Origin: Gnetum montanum
Lineage: Eukaryota > Streptophyta > Gnetopsida > Gnetales > Gnetaceae
Reading direction: 5' to 3'
DNA: 64,000 bases
NCBI GenBank assembly: GCA_015680685.1
Contig: MNCI01024020.1
Location: forward strand, 44,149-108,148
Position numbers and translations under genes: made by a program. Below the pieces are notes generated by a model. The model saw nothing but the letters and a program-made list of their open reading frames with translations. It was not told where the DNA came from and did no database searches. Below, piece by piece: positions 22,140 to 33,444 of the stretch. The first letter of the stretch is position 1. Each line of letters begins with the position of its first letter.

Positions 22140-24719
22140 AGATTATGTTCAGGCCATCCATGAAAGGTCCATATTCACTACGGTGATTGTGGAATTAAAT
22201 TTTGGATCTTTCACAAAAGTTTCTCTAGAAGTCGTTAGGGATCACCTCAAAGGATCTCCATTATGGCCTATCCTCTCTAAAAGCGGTGCCTAGTACTTAG
22301 GGGAAACGTACCAATTTTGGTACAACAAAGAACAAGGCACCATGGTTAACATTTGTGGTCTGATAGTTGATTTCTATTTTAGGCCATTTCAGAAGTATTA
22401 AACCTCCTAAATACAAGGCTAAAGGTTGCTCAGTTGTCTACCTGCTTAGACCTTGATGTGCGACGAGTTTGGTTAGGAAGGATGTATGGCAAGGAGGATA
22501 AGACATTTGGGGAGTTGACGACAGAAGAGAGGATCTATTTTAAAATAGGGACTTATCACATCTTCCCCACAAAAGACCTAAAAATAATTTCAACATATGC
22601 AGTAAGAGGATGTGCAGTATTGATGGAAAAGGTTAATGCTAACCTACCTCATCTATATTTTACAGAGATCTTGAGGTGGTTTGAAGAACGGAAGATAGGG
22701 AATCTTGCATTTCCCTTCCCTTGTCTTATTAGGAAGCTTTGCAGACGTGCTGGCATCAGAGGGTACACACATGATGTCCTTCGAAAAGCCCAAAATGCTT
22801 TGTATGCCAAACTGCTAAAGCCACTAGCCGTAAGAAAAATCACCGGTGAGACGTTGGGGCCAGAACAAGAAAAAGAACAAAAAGCATGGGCAAATGCAAC
22901 TCAATTTGTAGGACCCAACCAGCTTCTAAGCATGGGACCCAGCCAACAACAAGAAGCAGGGCCTAGCACAGGCCAGCAGGATCAACCGTCGCTGCCACAA
23001 GATTACAGACTGTTGATGAGCCACCTTAGGACCATCGCTGAGATGGTCAATTGGGGAAGTCGTGATGATGTAAATCTCTTCCACATCATCAAAAATTCCA
23101 TATAGCCCATGGTTTCTTTGGATCGCACAAGGGGTGAAGTGTCCATCCATACAGGGGGAGGGGAGAGCACTTGGTCACAACAGATCTCAAGAAATGTTGC
23201 ATCCTTTCAAGTGTAATTAGAAACTGGTGAAGGGGTCACAGTGGTGGTCATGCAACACCAGGATGCAGCAAGAGCCATAGAAGTGGTCGTCAACCACATT
23301 AAAGAATCATTCAATGTACCTTTTGTGCCACCAATAGATCTTACAAGAGCATGGGATGCTCAAACTCTAGCCAGAACCTCAATGACTCTTGCGGAACATG
23401 AGGATGTACTTGATCAATTACTACAAATAGGACAGGTAATGATGTCCTTGTTTAACATCCCATAGGATGTTATGGCAATTCAATCATACCTCATTTCCAC
23501 CAAAGGGAAGTTGGTCTTCATAGAGATGAGGTCCAAGCATGCTGAAGCAAAGGTGCAAAGATTGCAAGAAAGGCTCGTGACCCTGCAAGCAGCACAGCGA
23601 GATCCTTTACAATTCGTTCCCACAGACCAGCTGGACACTTTTAAAACTAAGAAACTTACCAAGTTATTGATAGAGAATAAGAAGGTGGTGGAAGAAAAAG
23701 AGAAGGCTATTTGGGATGCCTCTGTAGCACAAGTGCAAACTTATGCGCACACCAAGGCACTTAAAGCCTTACAAGAGGAAAACACACAAATTATTGTTAA
23801 CAACCTTCGGTTGACCTCTGTGGAAAAACAAAAGAATGTTCTTGAAGAATATTTTCAATAGCTACGAGAACAACTAATCAAGGTCAACCAGGACATGAAC
23901 TATTTAGCTAGGGAAAATCGAACCCTCTCGATGGAGGAGGCACATGCTATCCATTAGAAGACGGCTATTGAAATAAGCACCTAGCAGAATGAGGCTAAAT
24001 GGCATGAGAAGCTAAAGGAGCATTTCCAGGACCAGGTGGGGATGTATAAATAGATCATTGAGAAGGAGATCCATATGGCCAAGGCCCACATCAATGCTCT
24101 CAGTACTCAACACACTAACTGGCGGGCCATATTGGACACATATGCATTTGCCCACTAGGCGGAAGTTAAGAACCGGGACCTGCAAGTCCAAGACCTTACA
24201 GAGTACATGGAGTTGGCAAACTTGTGGTATGCCAACCTTTCCATGTTAACAGCAAGGCACCTGAGAGTAGAGCTCGAGCAACAAGTAGCCACCACCTATG
24301 TCAAATATAAAACAAAATTTGTAGAATGTAAGAAATTATTGCAAAAATTGGAGGTTGCAAATTCTAAAATTGAGGTGGTTAAAGCAAGCTACCAGGGGCA
24401 AAAAGGTATTGCAATAGACTTGGATCGATGGCTGGCAGATTTTCAAGAATACAAAGATAAAGCCAGAGCTTACAAAGAGGAACGGCAGATATTTGCGGCT
24501 TGGTATGACAAAGTAAATAAAATGTTTCTACGACTACCATGCCCATGGGAGGTGCAAACTCCATCAAACATCAAAACATTGGCATGGATGGCACAAGATC
24601 CCCAAACTGAAGAGGAGAAACTCCAAGCCATACTTCAACGCCATCAAATCCCAAGACCTGGAGCACAAGACAAGGGAAAGGCATCCATGGAGGAGCCACT
24701 GCCACCAAGAACTACATGA
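22140..24719 (+). pseudogene. El2 ORF3, plant transposon-type protein with coiled coil
   Basis: The N-terminal part (about 22140-22400, another frame) shows LNFGSFTKVSLEVVRDHLKG and GETYQFWYNKEQGTMVNICG. From 22434 one frame runs 762 codons to TGA at 24717-24719. It begins RRVWLGRMYGKEDKTFGELT, then FKIGTYHIFPTKD and LAFPFPCLIRKLCRRAGI. I read this as a Transposase_32-like core (pattern match). From about 23240 the protein is Glu/Lys/Gln-rich with long heptad-like stretches, probably coiled coil; the end is Pro-rich. Eight in-frame stops interrupt it: TAG at 23103, 23463, 23859, 23955, 23982, 24051 and 24156, and TAA at 23214. Otherwise it is intact. The role is unknown; in Athila elements this position holds the env-like ORF. 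Confidence 0.75.
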
Positions 24720-24896
24720 GTTCCTCCAATTTTGTAGCTATAGGATTTTCTTTTGCATTCTCCATGTTGTGTCTCAAATTTGTTTTGATTCCACACTACG
24801 GCATGAACCCATTCACATCAATCAATAATCTTATACCTATCCACTATGTAATCAATGGAGCTTGTTCTCACTTTAACTTGAGGACGAGTTTTCATT

Positions 24897-24910
24897 CAAT
24901 TTTGGGGGTA
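24897..24910 (+). other. El2 polypurine tract
   Basis: TTTTGGGGGTA abuts the 3' LTR start TGATGAG, with the same GGGGGTA/TGATGA junction as El1. Confidence 0.75.
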
Positions 24911-25753
24911 TGATGAGTCATGAATTGTTGGCTACGATATCACACCCATGATATTGCATACGTGATATCATGTAAGTGATATCACAGCCTATCTCCTCAA
25001 CTATAAATAAGAGGTAGATAGATATGGTAGGAGTTTAGAGAGTTTTTAGAAGTTTTTACATCTTAAAGTTTTAAGTTTTTAGTAGTTTCCTCTCAATCCT
25101 TTCCTCCTAATGCATGCCCGCAGTGTGATGATTGTAAATTGTATGGCATCCTTATTCAAGTGTGACATACTTGGACACACACATGATCGGCAATAAAGAT
25201 AAAGATTACTTCATCATTGTAGCATCCACTTAGTTTAATTATTTATTTATTTATTTGTCATTGTTATTTACTGCTTTCTTAATTAATATCTCTCTACCCT
25301 TATCTCCTAGTAACATGGAATGAGTACGACATAATCATGAGCATTTAAGTGTGACTACTTGGTAACCCAGTAGCGTACCTACGCCATGCGTTTGGTAATC
25401 CCAACGGTAGTCGTGCACAAGTTCCAAGATGTGTACGGATGATTAAGGAACAGATGCTTATTGCACTTAGGCTAGTTTAGATTCTCTCTTACCCATTCTC
25501 TCTCCTAGTTTAGTTGATATTATTTACTATCATCCCCAGGAGTAGAATTAGTGTAGGAACACATCATACACCTCACTCTAGACTAAACCATATGTGACAA
25601 AGCTAATACTAGTCCAGGTGGGAAGACAACGAACTGCAATCTACAAGTAACCATCTAGATACCACAACTAGTCTGTCTGTAGAGTTTGACTAGATCATGC
25701 ATGAAACACTCATATTCGTATGGTTGAGTGTACCGGTACCTCATGACTCATCA
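24911..25753 (+). repeat. El2 3' LTR
   Basis: 843 bp, from TGATGAGTCATG to GACTCATCA, followed by the duplication TGAAT (25754-25758). The GATATC array here has lost several boxes and all CpG-rich ones compared with the 5' LTR. Confidence 0.9.
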
Positions 25754-25758
25754 TGAAT

Positions 25759-28700
25759 TAATATAAAAATTCATCAAACTTGATGTATCATTCTTGGGAA
25801 ACTTGTTTTAATCCATAAAGAGACCTTTTTAGTATGTAGATATGACTAAAGATCATAGAGTCCATAAAGCCTATAGGTTAATACATAAAGATTTTTTTGT
25901 ATATATCTCCATTTAAGAAAGAAGATTTAACATCAAGTTGATATAACTTCTAGCCATAAGAAGTAGATAAGAATAAACTACATTGTATAGTTCATTACTT
26001 TATGGCAAGTGCAAATGTCTTCTTATAATGGATATCTTTTATCTATACAAAATCTCTTATAACTAGTTGGGTCTTATATTTATTAACCATGTTATTAGGT
26101 TTCTATTTATATGAAAAATTGATTTACTTGTTAATATTTTCATTTGTGGTGAACTCTTCACCAGTTTCCATGTATTATTTTTCATTAATATATTATATTC
26201 TGGCTTCATTGCATCATGCTAATCTTTATTTTAGATAGCCTCCTTCATAGTCATGGATTGAATTATATCAAATCTCATTTATAAATTAACCAAATTAGAA
26301 TTATTTTTTGTAATAAATATTTTCCCACTTCTAAGTATTTTCATTAGCATGTATTTACATATTCCAAATTTACTAGTTGTAGGTATTTTAATTGATTTTT
26401 AAACTATTTTGGTTACTAGTATATAGAAGAATTCATGGGATTAGAGTTCTTATTTGTACTAGCTTCTATATCATCATCTTCTTACAAGGACAAAAATGAT
26501 CATGGGTCAATCTTTGGTTTGTTGTGGATTATCATAGGAACAATAGGAATTTTTTGACTTACAATGTTATCTAACTTTTAAAGTAATTTATCAGATAATA
26601 CACTGTGAGATTCTAAAATTTTTTGATCTTTGATATCACAGACTTGGTAGGTCTTGTGATTTGAACAATAATTGATAAACAATTCCACCATGACCTTGGA
26701 TCCAACTTAGCATGGTGTTCTTGTGGAACATAAACATAACATGATTTTTCAAATGGATGAAGATGAGATGTTAACACATGCTTAAGATAAGAAAATTTTT
26801 CAATTGGAGTGGTTTCTTTCAATGTTGTAGTTAGAATACTATTAATAATGTGAACAAAATTGTATGTCGCTTCTATTCATAATAGTTTTGGTACTTGCAT
26901 AATACATCTTATCATCTTTGTTATTGATCTATTCTTTTTTTCTGTAATACCATTATGTTATGGTATATATGGTAACATGAATTCTTGTTTTATACCATTA
27001 TTACTATAGTACATTTTAAACTCATTTGAAGCATACTCACTACTACTATTAGATCTTAGGATTTTTATTTTTGTATTTTCTCTATTTTAGTCTTCATTTT
27101 AAAATGCTTTCTCCAACACTTGTGATTTATGTATTAGATCATAAAGTCATCTCATTGAACTAAAATCTTCCACAAAGATTATAAATATCTTTTATTTCTT
27201 GTACCTTATGGTGAAATGGATTACATACATTTGAATGTACAATTTTAAGTAGTCTTAATGTTTTTATTTAATGATGTTGTGAAAAGGGTAGATGATGTGT
27301 CTTTTCAATCTTACATGATTTATAATCAACTCTTGGTTATCATTAAATTTAAGAAGTTCATGATAAAAATAATGCATTTTCTTTAAGGTTTTAACATTCA
27401 CATGTTGAAAGCTTAAATGATACTTATGTAGTGAATCCTGATTGGATGTCACAGAGATTTTTTTTAACATGATGATACACAACTCTAAATATACCATTTC
27501 ACAATACATCATAGGCCAAAATATCACCAACATGATGTATAATGCAAGAAGAAGTACCATGATAATTTTTATCAAATTGAATACTTAAACCATCATTTTT
27601 TAATTGATATACTAAAACCAATGTCATGCAAAATTATTTATTATAATAAACATTTTTTAGTTTTAAAGTAGAAATTGTTAATTCCTCACTTTTTGTAATC
27701 CTTATTAAATGTCCATGTTTAATGTTTATGAAGTGCAATTTTATTTTCTTCTTTATATTTGATAATTGAATAAATTATTGTCCAAATGTCATGAGGCACT
27801 AAAATTAATATGCACCTAATTGTTAGATGTATCATTACTTATAATGAGGATATTGAAATTCATGATGGGATATTGAACCTACTCTTTTATAACATTAGTA
27901 GATCCAAGCTTTCGCTCAGGCTATTTATATTTTTCTTCTTGAGTTTGTTATCCCTATTCTTAACAAATTTATTAGCCTATAATTTTATCATGAACTTGGC
28001 CTTGGGATTATTTGAATTATCATAATAATTCTTAATATAATGACTATCAAATTTCTTAATAAAATGACAATACCTCATTATTCTTTGTCTTTTTAAATCA
28101 TTTTCTACCTTCACCACCATTTCTAGAAACATTTCTTCTTAATTGGAAACATATGCATTCATCTTAGCTTTTTCTTCAAAGGATTTTACACATAACTCCA
28201 TTATGGTCTATGTTCCTCCCTTACCTTTTACAACTTAGCTAAAAATATGACATGATGATGGTAGTGCTCTCAATAAAAAACTTCACTATTTCATCTAACA
28301 CATGAGCATTTAGTGCTTGGAGATTGACTTGTAATGCAAAAATATTCTGTACAAATATAGCAATGGATTCATCCTATTTCAATATTAAGGATTATAATTA
28401 ATTTTATAGGTATACAATATTAGATTTATTTTTGACTTCAAAGGTTTCTTTGAGCATCTTCTACATTTTATATGTTGAATCCTGGTTTTTTTTTTTTCAA
28501 TTGTACAAGATCTTTGAACATGCTCAAGACTATCAAAATTTGTGCCATCTTGTTATTCTTGTTCATCATGGCACTTTTGACTAATGTTTCTTCTAGACCA
28601 TTTCCTCAAAGTTGAAATCTCATCGAAAGCTTTTATATGTTTTTGTTTGATACATTTAATAGTTACCTTCAGAAAATTAGATGTAGTTTCTTACCTTCAT

Positions 28701-28770
28701 CTTGGCTATATAATGTATGTGCTGCTAATTGTTAGAAGTTACTTTATAATTCCCAAGGTTTCTCATCATC
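25759..28770 (-). pseudogene. Copia-1 gag, integrase and RT N-terminal part
   Basis: Read from the right: a gag trace (WKMLKETFEVKNKSNIVYL, about 28390-28470). The integrase zinc segment follows, with HYHLSFQHVNVKTLKKM and KRHIIYPFH (27264-27575). The core has IKILRSNSSSEYASNEF, YYSNNGIKQEFMLPYIP and NGITEKKNRSITKMIR, where the Asp of RSDNG is Asn and the Glu is kept. The post-core part is CYVYVPQEHHAKLDPRS (26613-26822). RT then reads KRSLYGLKQVSQE and YIKFDEFLY up to the El2 junction at 25758 and resumes at 17057. Gene order GAG-INT-RT is that of Ty1/copia. Stops are frequent; it is the oldest-looking element here. Confidence 0.8.
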
Positions 28771-28774
28771 CTAC

Positions 28775-28784
28775 ATTAATACCA
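28775..28784 (-). other. Copia-1 primer binding site remnant
   Basis: The complement TGGTATTAAT lies directly next to the LTR terminus and resembles the initiator tRNA-Met site TGGTATCAGAGC of copia elements. Confidence 0.5.
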
Positions 28785-28897
28785 TGTAAAATGTTTTGAA
28801 TTTTGGATAAGTAAGCTTATAGCTAAATTAGATTAAAAAATAAAATCACACTATATATTTTATGTTTATCAAGTAGTGATTACTTAAGATATGTGAA
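28785..28897 (-). repeat. Copia-1 5' LTR remnant
   Basis: About 110 bases aligned by eye with 3146-3260 (shared ATCACACTATA and TTACTTAAGATATGT). It is cut at 28898 by the C' LTR. The rest of this LTR was not found. Confidence 0.6.
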
Positions 28898-30971
28898 ACT
28901 GAAGATTGAGAACTTGTGAGGGGGAGGTGGAGGGGGTTAAATAAGTTCATGTCCAAAAATCAACAATTAGCATACCACAAAAGTTACATGGTTCTTCAAC
29001 TTGGGTACCTTCACATTAAAAGTGTAGAATACTTACACATCTCTAGACTTTGTTGCTCAAAATGTTATTTTAAGGATACCAAAACCTATACAAGGAATTA
29101 ATTACAATAGAACCTTAGGCTCTAAGAAATTCTAGGAATGATCTCTTTCAAGAGACTCATCCAACCCCTTAGGGTTTGAACCTTAGGTATTACAAAGTGT
29201 GTGTACATACTACCTCTCAAGGTAAGGAGAAAGCATAGAATGAAAATAACTAAGGACTAAAACTAACTTTTCTAATTCTTTTCTTGAAGCACAAAGTATA
29301 TATAATGATTACATGATGATAGCTAATGATTGCTTTGCTAATGATTGAAAATGATAATTACTTTGAGGGATTTCTTAAAACTTGAACCTACCCTATTTTT
29401 ATAGATTATTTCCTCATTTAATCATTGAAACCCTAGTAACAATAAGGTAATGATCATAAGAGACATTTTCTATGAATCGTGGGATGTCTTATTGGGTTTC
29501 ATCTTTAGGTAGGGAAGATGCCTTCATGGAAAAGTGGACATCTCCTATTAGAAGTAGATGTCTTATCTAGATTATAAAAATCTCCTATCAAAGATATTTG
29601 TAGGCACGCAAGGCATCTATGTTATGGTGTAGATGTATTCTTTGAAGAGTAGACATTTCTTGAAGATCATGCCTCAACTCAGTGTAGACATCTTCTTAAG
29701 GCTTCAGATGTCTTCTATATATTGGTAGACTTTAAGTAAGACATCTCATGGAAGTGTAAGACATCCCATGTGGAAGGTAGATATCTTCCAAGCTTGATAG
29801 ATGTCTCCTATTCATGGGAATTTTACTGACTTGCTAAACAAGACTTCTTTGTATTTCCATGATAAATCAATGAGCTTATTCCATCTTGAATCCTTCTAAA
29901 TATGACTTAATCAACTTATAAAACAAAATATAAAGTATACATGTTTTTCATTTTACAAATCTTTTTCACACCAAAAATATCAACAATATTTTCCTTTTTG
30001 ATGATGTTCAAAACTTAGAAAATTGATTAGAATTGAAAATTTATTGAAAGATATTTGATATTTAAATCAATAAAAAATATTAAAATTGAAATTTATATGG
30101 TATTATAAATATAAACAATGTATTATTGAATTAATTTAATACATGTAGCAAAAAGGGAAGGGATAGAATGAGATAAGGAAAAGCATTTAAAGCTCATTTA
30201 CATAGATCTCCAAACATAAATTCCAAGCTTTGTCACTATCCATAAGTCATATAGAAACCAAAAGAGTTGTCCACAATAACTATCCATAGTTACAAAACAT
30301 AAGTATCCCTAATAAAAACTATGGCCATACATATCTATACAAAAATTGCCACTACATACATAAAAATATCTAATTTACATACATAAGCTAGATCCCATGA
30401 TCATATAAATACTAGCCACATAACTACTTCTTTTCAAACATCATCCAAAAGAGGTGATTAGTCACTAAGCTTATTATTGTCCTCTAAATTTGCAGTAGCA
30501 CCAATATACTTATAAGGCTCTTCCTCATCATCATTAGTATTGGCAATAGACTTGACAACTTACTCCACATCATCATCATCATCATCATCTAATGGGATTT
30601 CAACTAAAGCATGTTTGGGATGGAGGTTTACCTAAAAATGGATGGGAATAGAAATACTATCATGGAAGGAAGCTTTCCTAAATGAAGATGGAGTGCCTCG
30701 GTACTCCTAAGTCTTAGGAATATCTAGCTCCCAATGAGCTATAATATTAAAAATGCTATCCATGACCTATTGCACTAAAGACTATAAAGCCTCATCAGGA
30801 TGAAAGTATATTGAGAGTCTTCTTGATGACTCCTCTAAAAAAATTGGATCTTGAAATGTCAACTATATCCCATGAATGGAATCCTCCTCATGCCTCCCTT
30901 AAGCATATGTTGGAGCTCTTGCAAAATTCTTTGAGTCTGAAGCATTTCCAAAGTTATAAGCTCTAGATGAT
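28898..30971 (-). mobile_element. C', 3' end of a gag-only copia-type element
   Basis: An LTR of about 1.09 kb (28898-29985) begins TGAAGATTGAGAACTTG and ends ATATCAACA, followed by a polypurine tract on the minus strand (rc of ATATTTTCCTTTTTG). Both ends match the LTRs of the tandem array at 48841-60844. The U3 carries decayed AGACATCT/AGATGTCT boxes (29480-29820). To the right, 30420-30971 matches the tail of that family's second ORF, including an Asp run encoded by (CAT)n at 30567-30589. El5 cuts it at 30972. Confidence 0.75.
30567..30589. repeat. CAT trinucleotide run
   Basis: About seven CAT units. On the minus strand it encodes an Asp-rich stretch at the end of the C' second ORF, where the related copies at 50440-50500 and 55920-55980 also have Asp/Ser runs. 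Confidence 0.8.
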
Positions 30972-31861
30972 TGATGAAGTGTAAATTGGTTGCCACGTTT
31001 ACTAGGATGCGTACATGGGACCCCGTATACGCGGCTGCGTATACGTAGCCCCATCAACGCAGCCCCGTTGACGCATCCTCCCATGCATGCATGTGGCCCC
31101 ATTTATGCGGCACCTATTTCGGCCTATAAATAAGTGGGCTCCTGCCACACTTATTTACCATTTTGTTAGTTGTAGTGAAGCTCTTGTAGTTTGTTCCTGC
31201 AAGAGATAGAATATTTTCCAAGTGCCCATAGTAGGTGTAAAGAAGGTGTCTGGCTCTTTATTCGAGTGCTAATGTATCTGAGCCCATTGGCATGAACAAC
31301 AATAAAGACAAGCTTTCAAGCATTCCTTGCAGCATTTGGACTTGGTCATTTAATGCATTTAATAGCTTAATATTTCTATGCTTTGATAATTACTTAAGTT
31401 TCTCTTATTATTAGTTCAATCTCTATTGCTCATTCATAGCTCATAGAAACCATAAGTACGACCATCTCAAACACAAACCCAACACTTGGTAATCCAGTGA
31501 AGCTTAACATCTGGTAACCCAATAATGGTTAGGGGATGCTCAAAACATGCCTGGAAGATGGGATTAGATACTTGTGCTAGGAATAGTTAGGATACAGATT
31601 AGTATTATTATAGATTAGATAATAGCTCATTCCTTACTTTCCATACCATAAATTAGACACCAAAAGATAAGTAAAAATCTATAAAAATTAGTTGCCTCAA
31701 TCTCACTTAACCATTGCCACTAGACAATCGTTCTAACCCGAGGTTTTGTTAGTTAGGGTCTGATGTATGTTAAGTTCTTATAGTCTACAGAATTCGACCA
31801 AGTCACGTGTGAATGCCTGTGATTCATATGGTTGGGTGTAGGGATACATAGTCACTCATCA
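30972..31861 (+). repeat. El5 5' LTR
   Basis: 890 bp, from TGATGAAGTG to GTCACTCATCA. The U3 box array is at 31008-31110 and the TATA box CTATAAATAAG at 31124-31134. The rest is related to the LTRs of El1, El2, El3 and El4 (for example the AACACTTGGTAATCCAGT block near 31490). Confidence 0.85.
31008..31110 (+). promoter_or_regulatory. El5 U3 array of palindromic boxes
   Basis: Units join a variable core to a common tail: GTATACG+CGGC, GTATACG+TAGCCCC, ATCAACG+CAGCCCC, GTTGACG+CATCC. The first two form a perfect inverted repeat, CGTATACGC (31024-31032) and GCGTATACG (31037-31045) with a four-base loop. The array sits just upstream of the TATA box and is likely the enhancer part of U3. Confidence 0.75.
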
Positions 31862-31862
31862 T

Positions 31863-31880
31863 TGGCGCCATTGCCAGGGA
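31863..31880 (+). other. El5 primer binding site (tRNA-Asp)
   Basis: TGGCGCCATTGCCAGGGA starts two bases after the LTR end. It complements the 3' end of plant tRNA-Asp with two mismatches (A for G) and is the clearest primer site in the window. Confidence 0.9.
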
Positions 31881-32055
31881 CTGTTAGTCTTACATGCATC
31901 ATCTAACCTTAGCAAAATTATCATTCACATCATTGGAATGGACCTAGGATAGTAATAATTATGCATGCTAGGTGGATTAAAGTAAAAAGTAAGGTACACT
32001 GATTAAATGGATCATCTAACATCCAATTTATCTTCTTCTCATAGGTGAGATGTAT

Positions 32056-32684
32056 CCAACCCACCAGTGCCACAAGAGTGTCAGGTGGTATACAAGCATC
32101 TCGATGAATATGCCCCTAACTTCACATTCATCCTACATTAGGATGAGCATCTGTGATGGTGGGACATGGAGGGCAACATCATATTGCCACCTGATCGTGC
32201 AGTTCCTGGAATGCTATTCTAGAATCTTGCCAGGCTAGGCATCCAGGACCGTGGAGTGGACTACGTCATGGAGGACCATGACTACTGGGACTATCGTCCC
32301 ACTAAGGCTCAATGAGCACAAGACCAGCAGCAGGAAGAACGATACGAACACACGAAGGGAAAATAGTTTACTAACCCCTTATTCTTGCAAGGGTTGAGAG
32401 ACGATGGCGAACCTATCTTTCATGATTCCCATTCGATTGAACCTCCTCTGGGGCAGCCGATCCTTCAGTCCATCATTCAGAACAAGCCTTTAAGTGACCA
32501 AGATCCTCAAGGGGATGGAGGGTCACATGGTAGGGATGGGCAGGATGATCAAGGCCATCATCAGAGTAGAGAGGGAGATCGACACCGAAGCAGTGGTGAC
32601 TCCTCTCCCTCTTCTCCATCCTCTCACTCTTCTATACCTTCATCCAATTTAAGCTCTGATCATAACCAAGGTAGAAAGGAGTGA
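32056..32684 (+). pseudogene. El5 gag N-terminal part, truncated
   Basis: One frame runs from about 32056 to the end at 32684 with few stops. It reads VPQECQVVYKHLDEYAPNFT, then ILPPDRAVPGMLF, GVDYVMEDHDYWDYRP and TNPLFLQGLRDDGEPIF. The final 99 codons are rich in Asp, Gly, Ser, His and Gln. El1 and El3 have the same order (VVYTHPDEFAPDFTFILH in El3). In-frame stops are TAG or TGA at CAG- and TGG-like positions. The capsid core is missing because of the truncation at 32690. Confidence 0.75.
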
Positions 32685-32703
32685 AAGGACGGTGGTTGAA
32701 TTA

Positions 32704-33444
32704 TTTTTTGTCATGTTTATGATACAACTATTATCATAGTAGATTGACATGTTAGATGCCTTAATACTAATATTCTTGAATGATCCTTGATGAAATGATA
32801 CCTAATTTCAATGTGATTTGTCATGGAATGTTGAATTGGATTTTTTGTCATGTTTATGATACTAATATTATCATAGTAGATTGACATGTTAGATTCCTTA
32901 ATACTAATATTCTTGAATGTTTCTTTCATTCATAGTATTTGAGGACAACACCTACTAGCTAATATGTATTCAGGATCTACTATAAAAAGATTTGTAGAGG
33001 TTTATTTCTTTCTTGTCCAAGAAATAAGACATCTTTCAATGAAAAAGTAGCTTCCACTCATGCTCCTTCTATCATTCAAGCATCCTACCCAATCTACATC
33101 ATAATACTTAGCAAGATCAAGTGTGGAGTTCTTTAGATATCAAAGTTCCAATTTAGTAGTATCTTTTAAATAATGAAAAATCTATTTTATAGGTTTTAAA
33201 TGACATTTCCTAAGATTATTTTGATATCTACCATATATGTATATACTAAGAGCTATATTAGGCCTACTTACTATCAAATAAAGTAAACTACCAAGACTAT
33301 GATTAGTTGTAGAAGATTACAAGAACTGCTAGTTATATCTTACTTATCAAGTTTTAGTCATTGTTTTTCTATTTAATTTAAGAGATGAACATATTGATAG
33401 TAGGTTGCACTCAAGGATTTAGACCTTGAAAGTCATAACATTCT
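32704..33444 (-). pseudogene. Copia-2 fragment, RT C-terminus and RNase H
   Basis: The minus strand shows LGSLLYLIVSRPNIALSIYI, then YDVDWVGCLNDRRSMSGSYF. This is the YSDADWAGC.DDRKSTSG block of copia RNase H. SIYYDNISIINMTKNPIQHS and NHIEIRYHFIKDH (32717-32929) follow. About 80 bases (32711-32782) are repeated at 32847-32918, so the CDN.SAI segment is partly duplicated. The chromovirus LTR appears to enter at 33445. It differs from copia-1. Confidence 0.85.

Larger units (their letters stand above)
17063..25753 (+). mobile_element. El2, non-autonomous Athila-like element (gag + ORF3, no pol)
   Basis: This 8.7-kb insertion into the copia-1 RT gene is flanked by TGAAT. LTRs are 17063-17937 and 24911-25753. 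The inside carries a gag with a well preserved core, a Pro/Ser/His-rich tail and about 2 kb of spacer. A long ORF3 frame with a coiled-coil tail follows. I saw no protease, RT, RNase H or integrase motif in any frame between 19100 and 22150, where El1 has about 4 kb of pol. It looks like a deletion derivative that needed pol from a relative of El1. Confidence 0.9.
30972..32690 (+). mobile_element. El5, 5' part of an Athila-like element
   Basis: A complete 5' LTR, an almost intact primer site and the first 630 bases of gag are present. The element stops abruptly at about 32690 against copia-2. It keeps more CpG sites than any other LTR here, which suggests that it is the youngest insertion. 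No 3' LTR is seen, so the truncation followed insertion or came with it. Confidence 0.85.

Noticed and set aside
30899-31102. 67-codon open frame on the minus strand with Cys/Gly-rich start
   Set aside because: It lies across the C'/El5 junction and the U3 box array of the El5 LTR; composition reflects the repeats.
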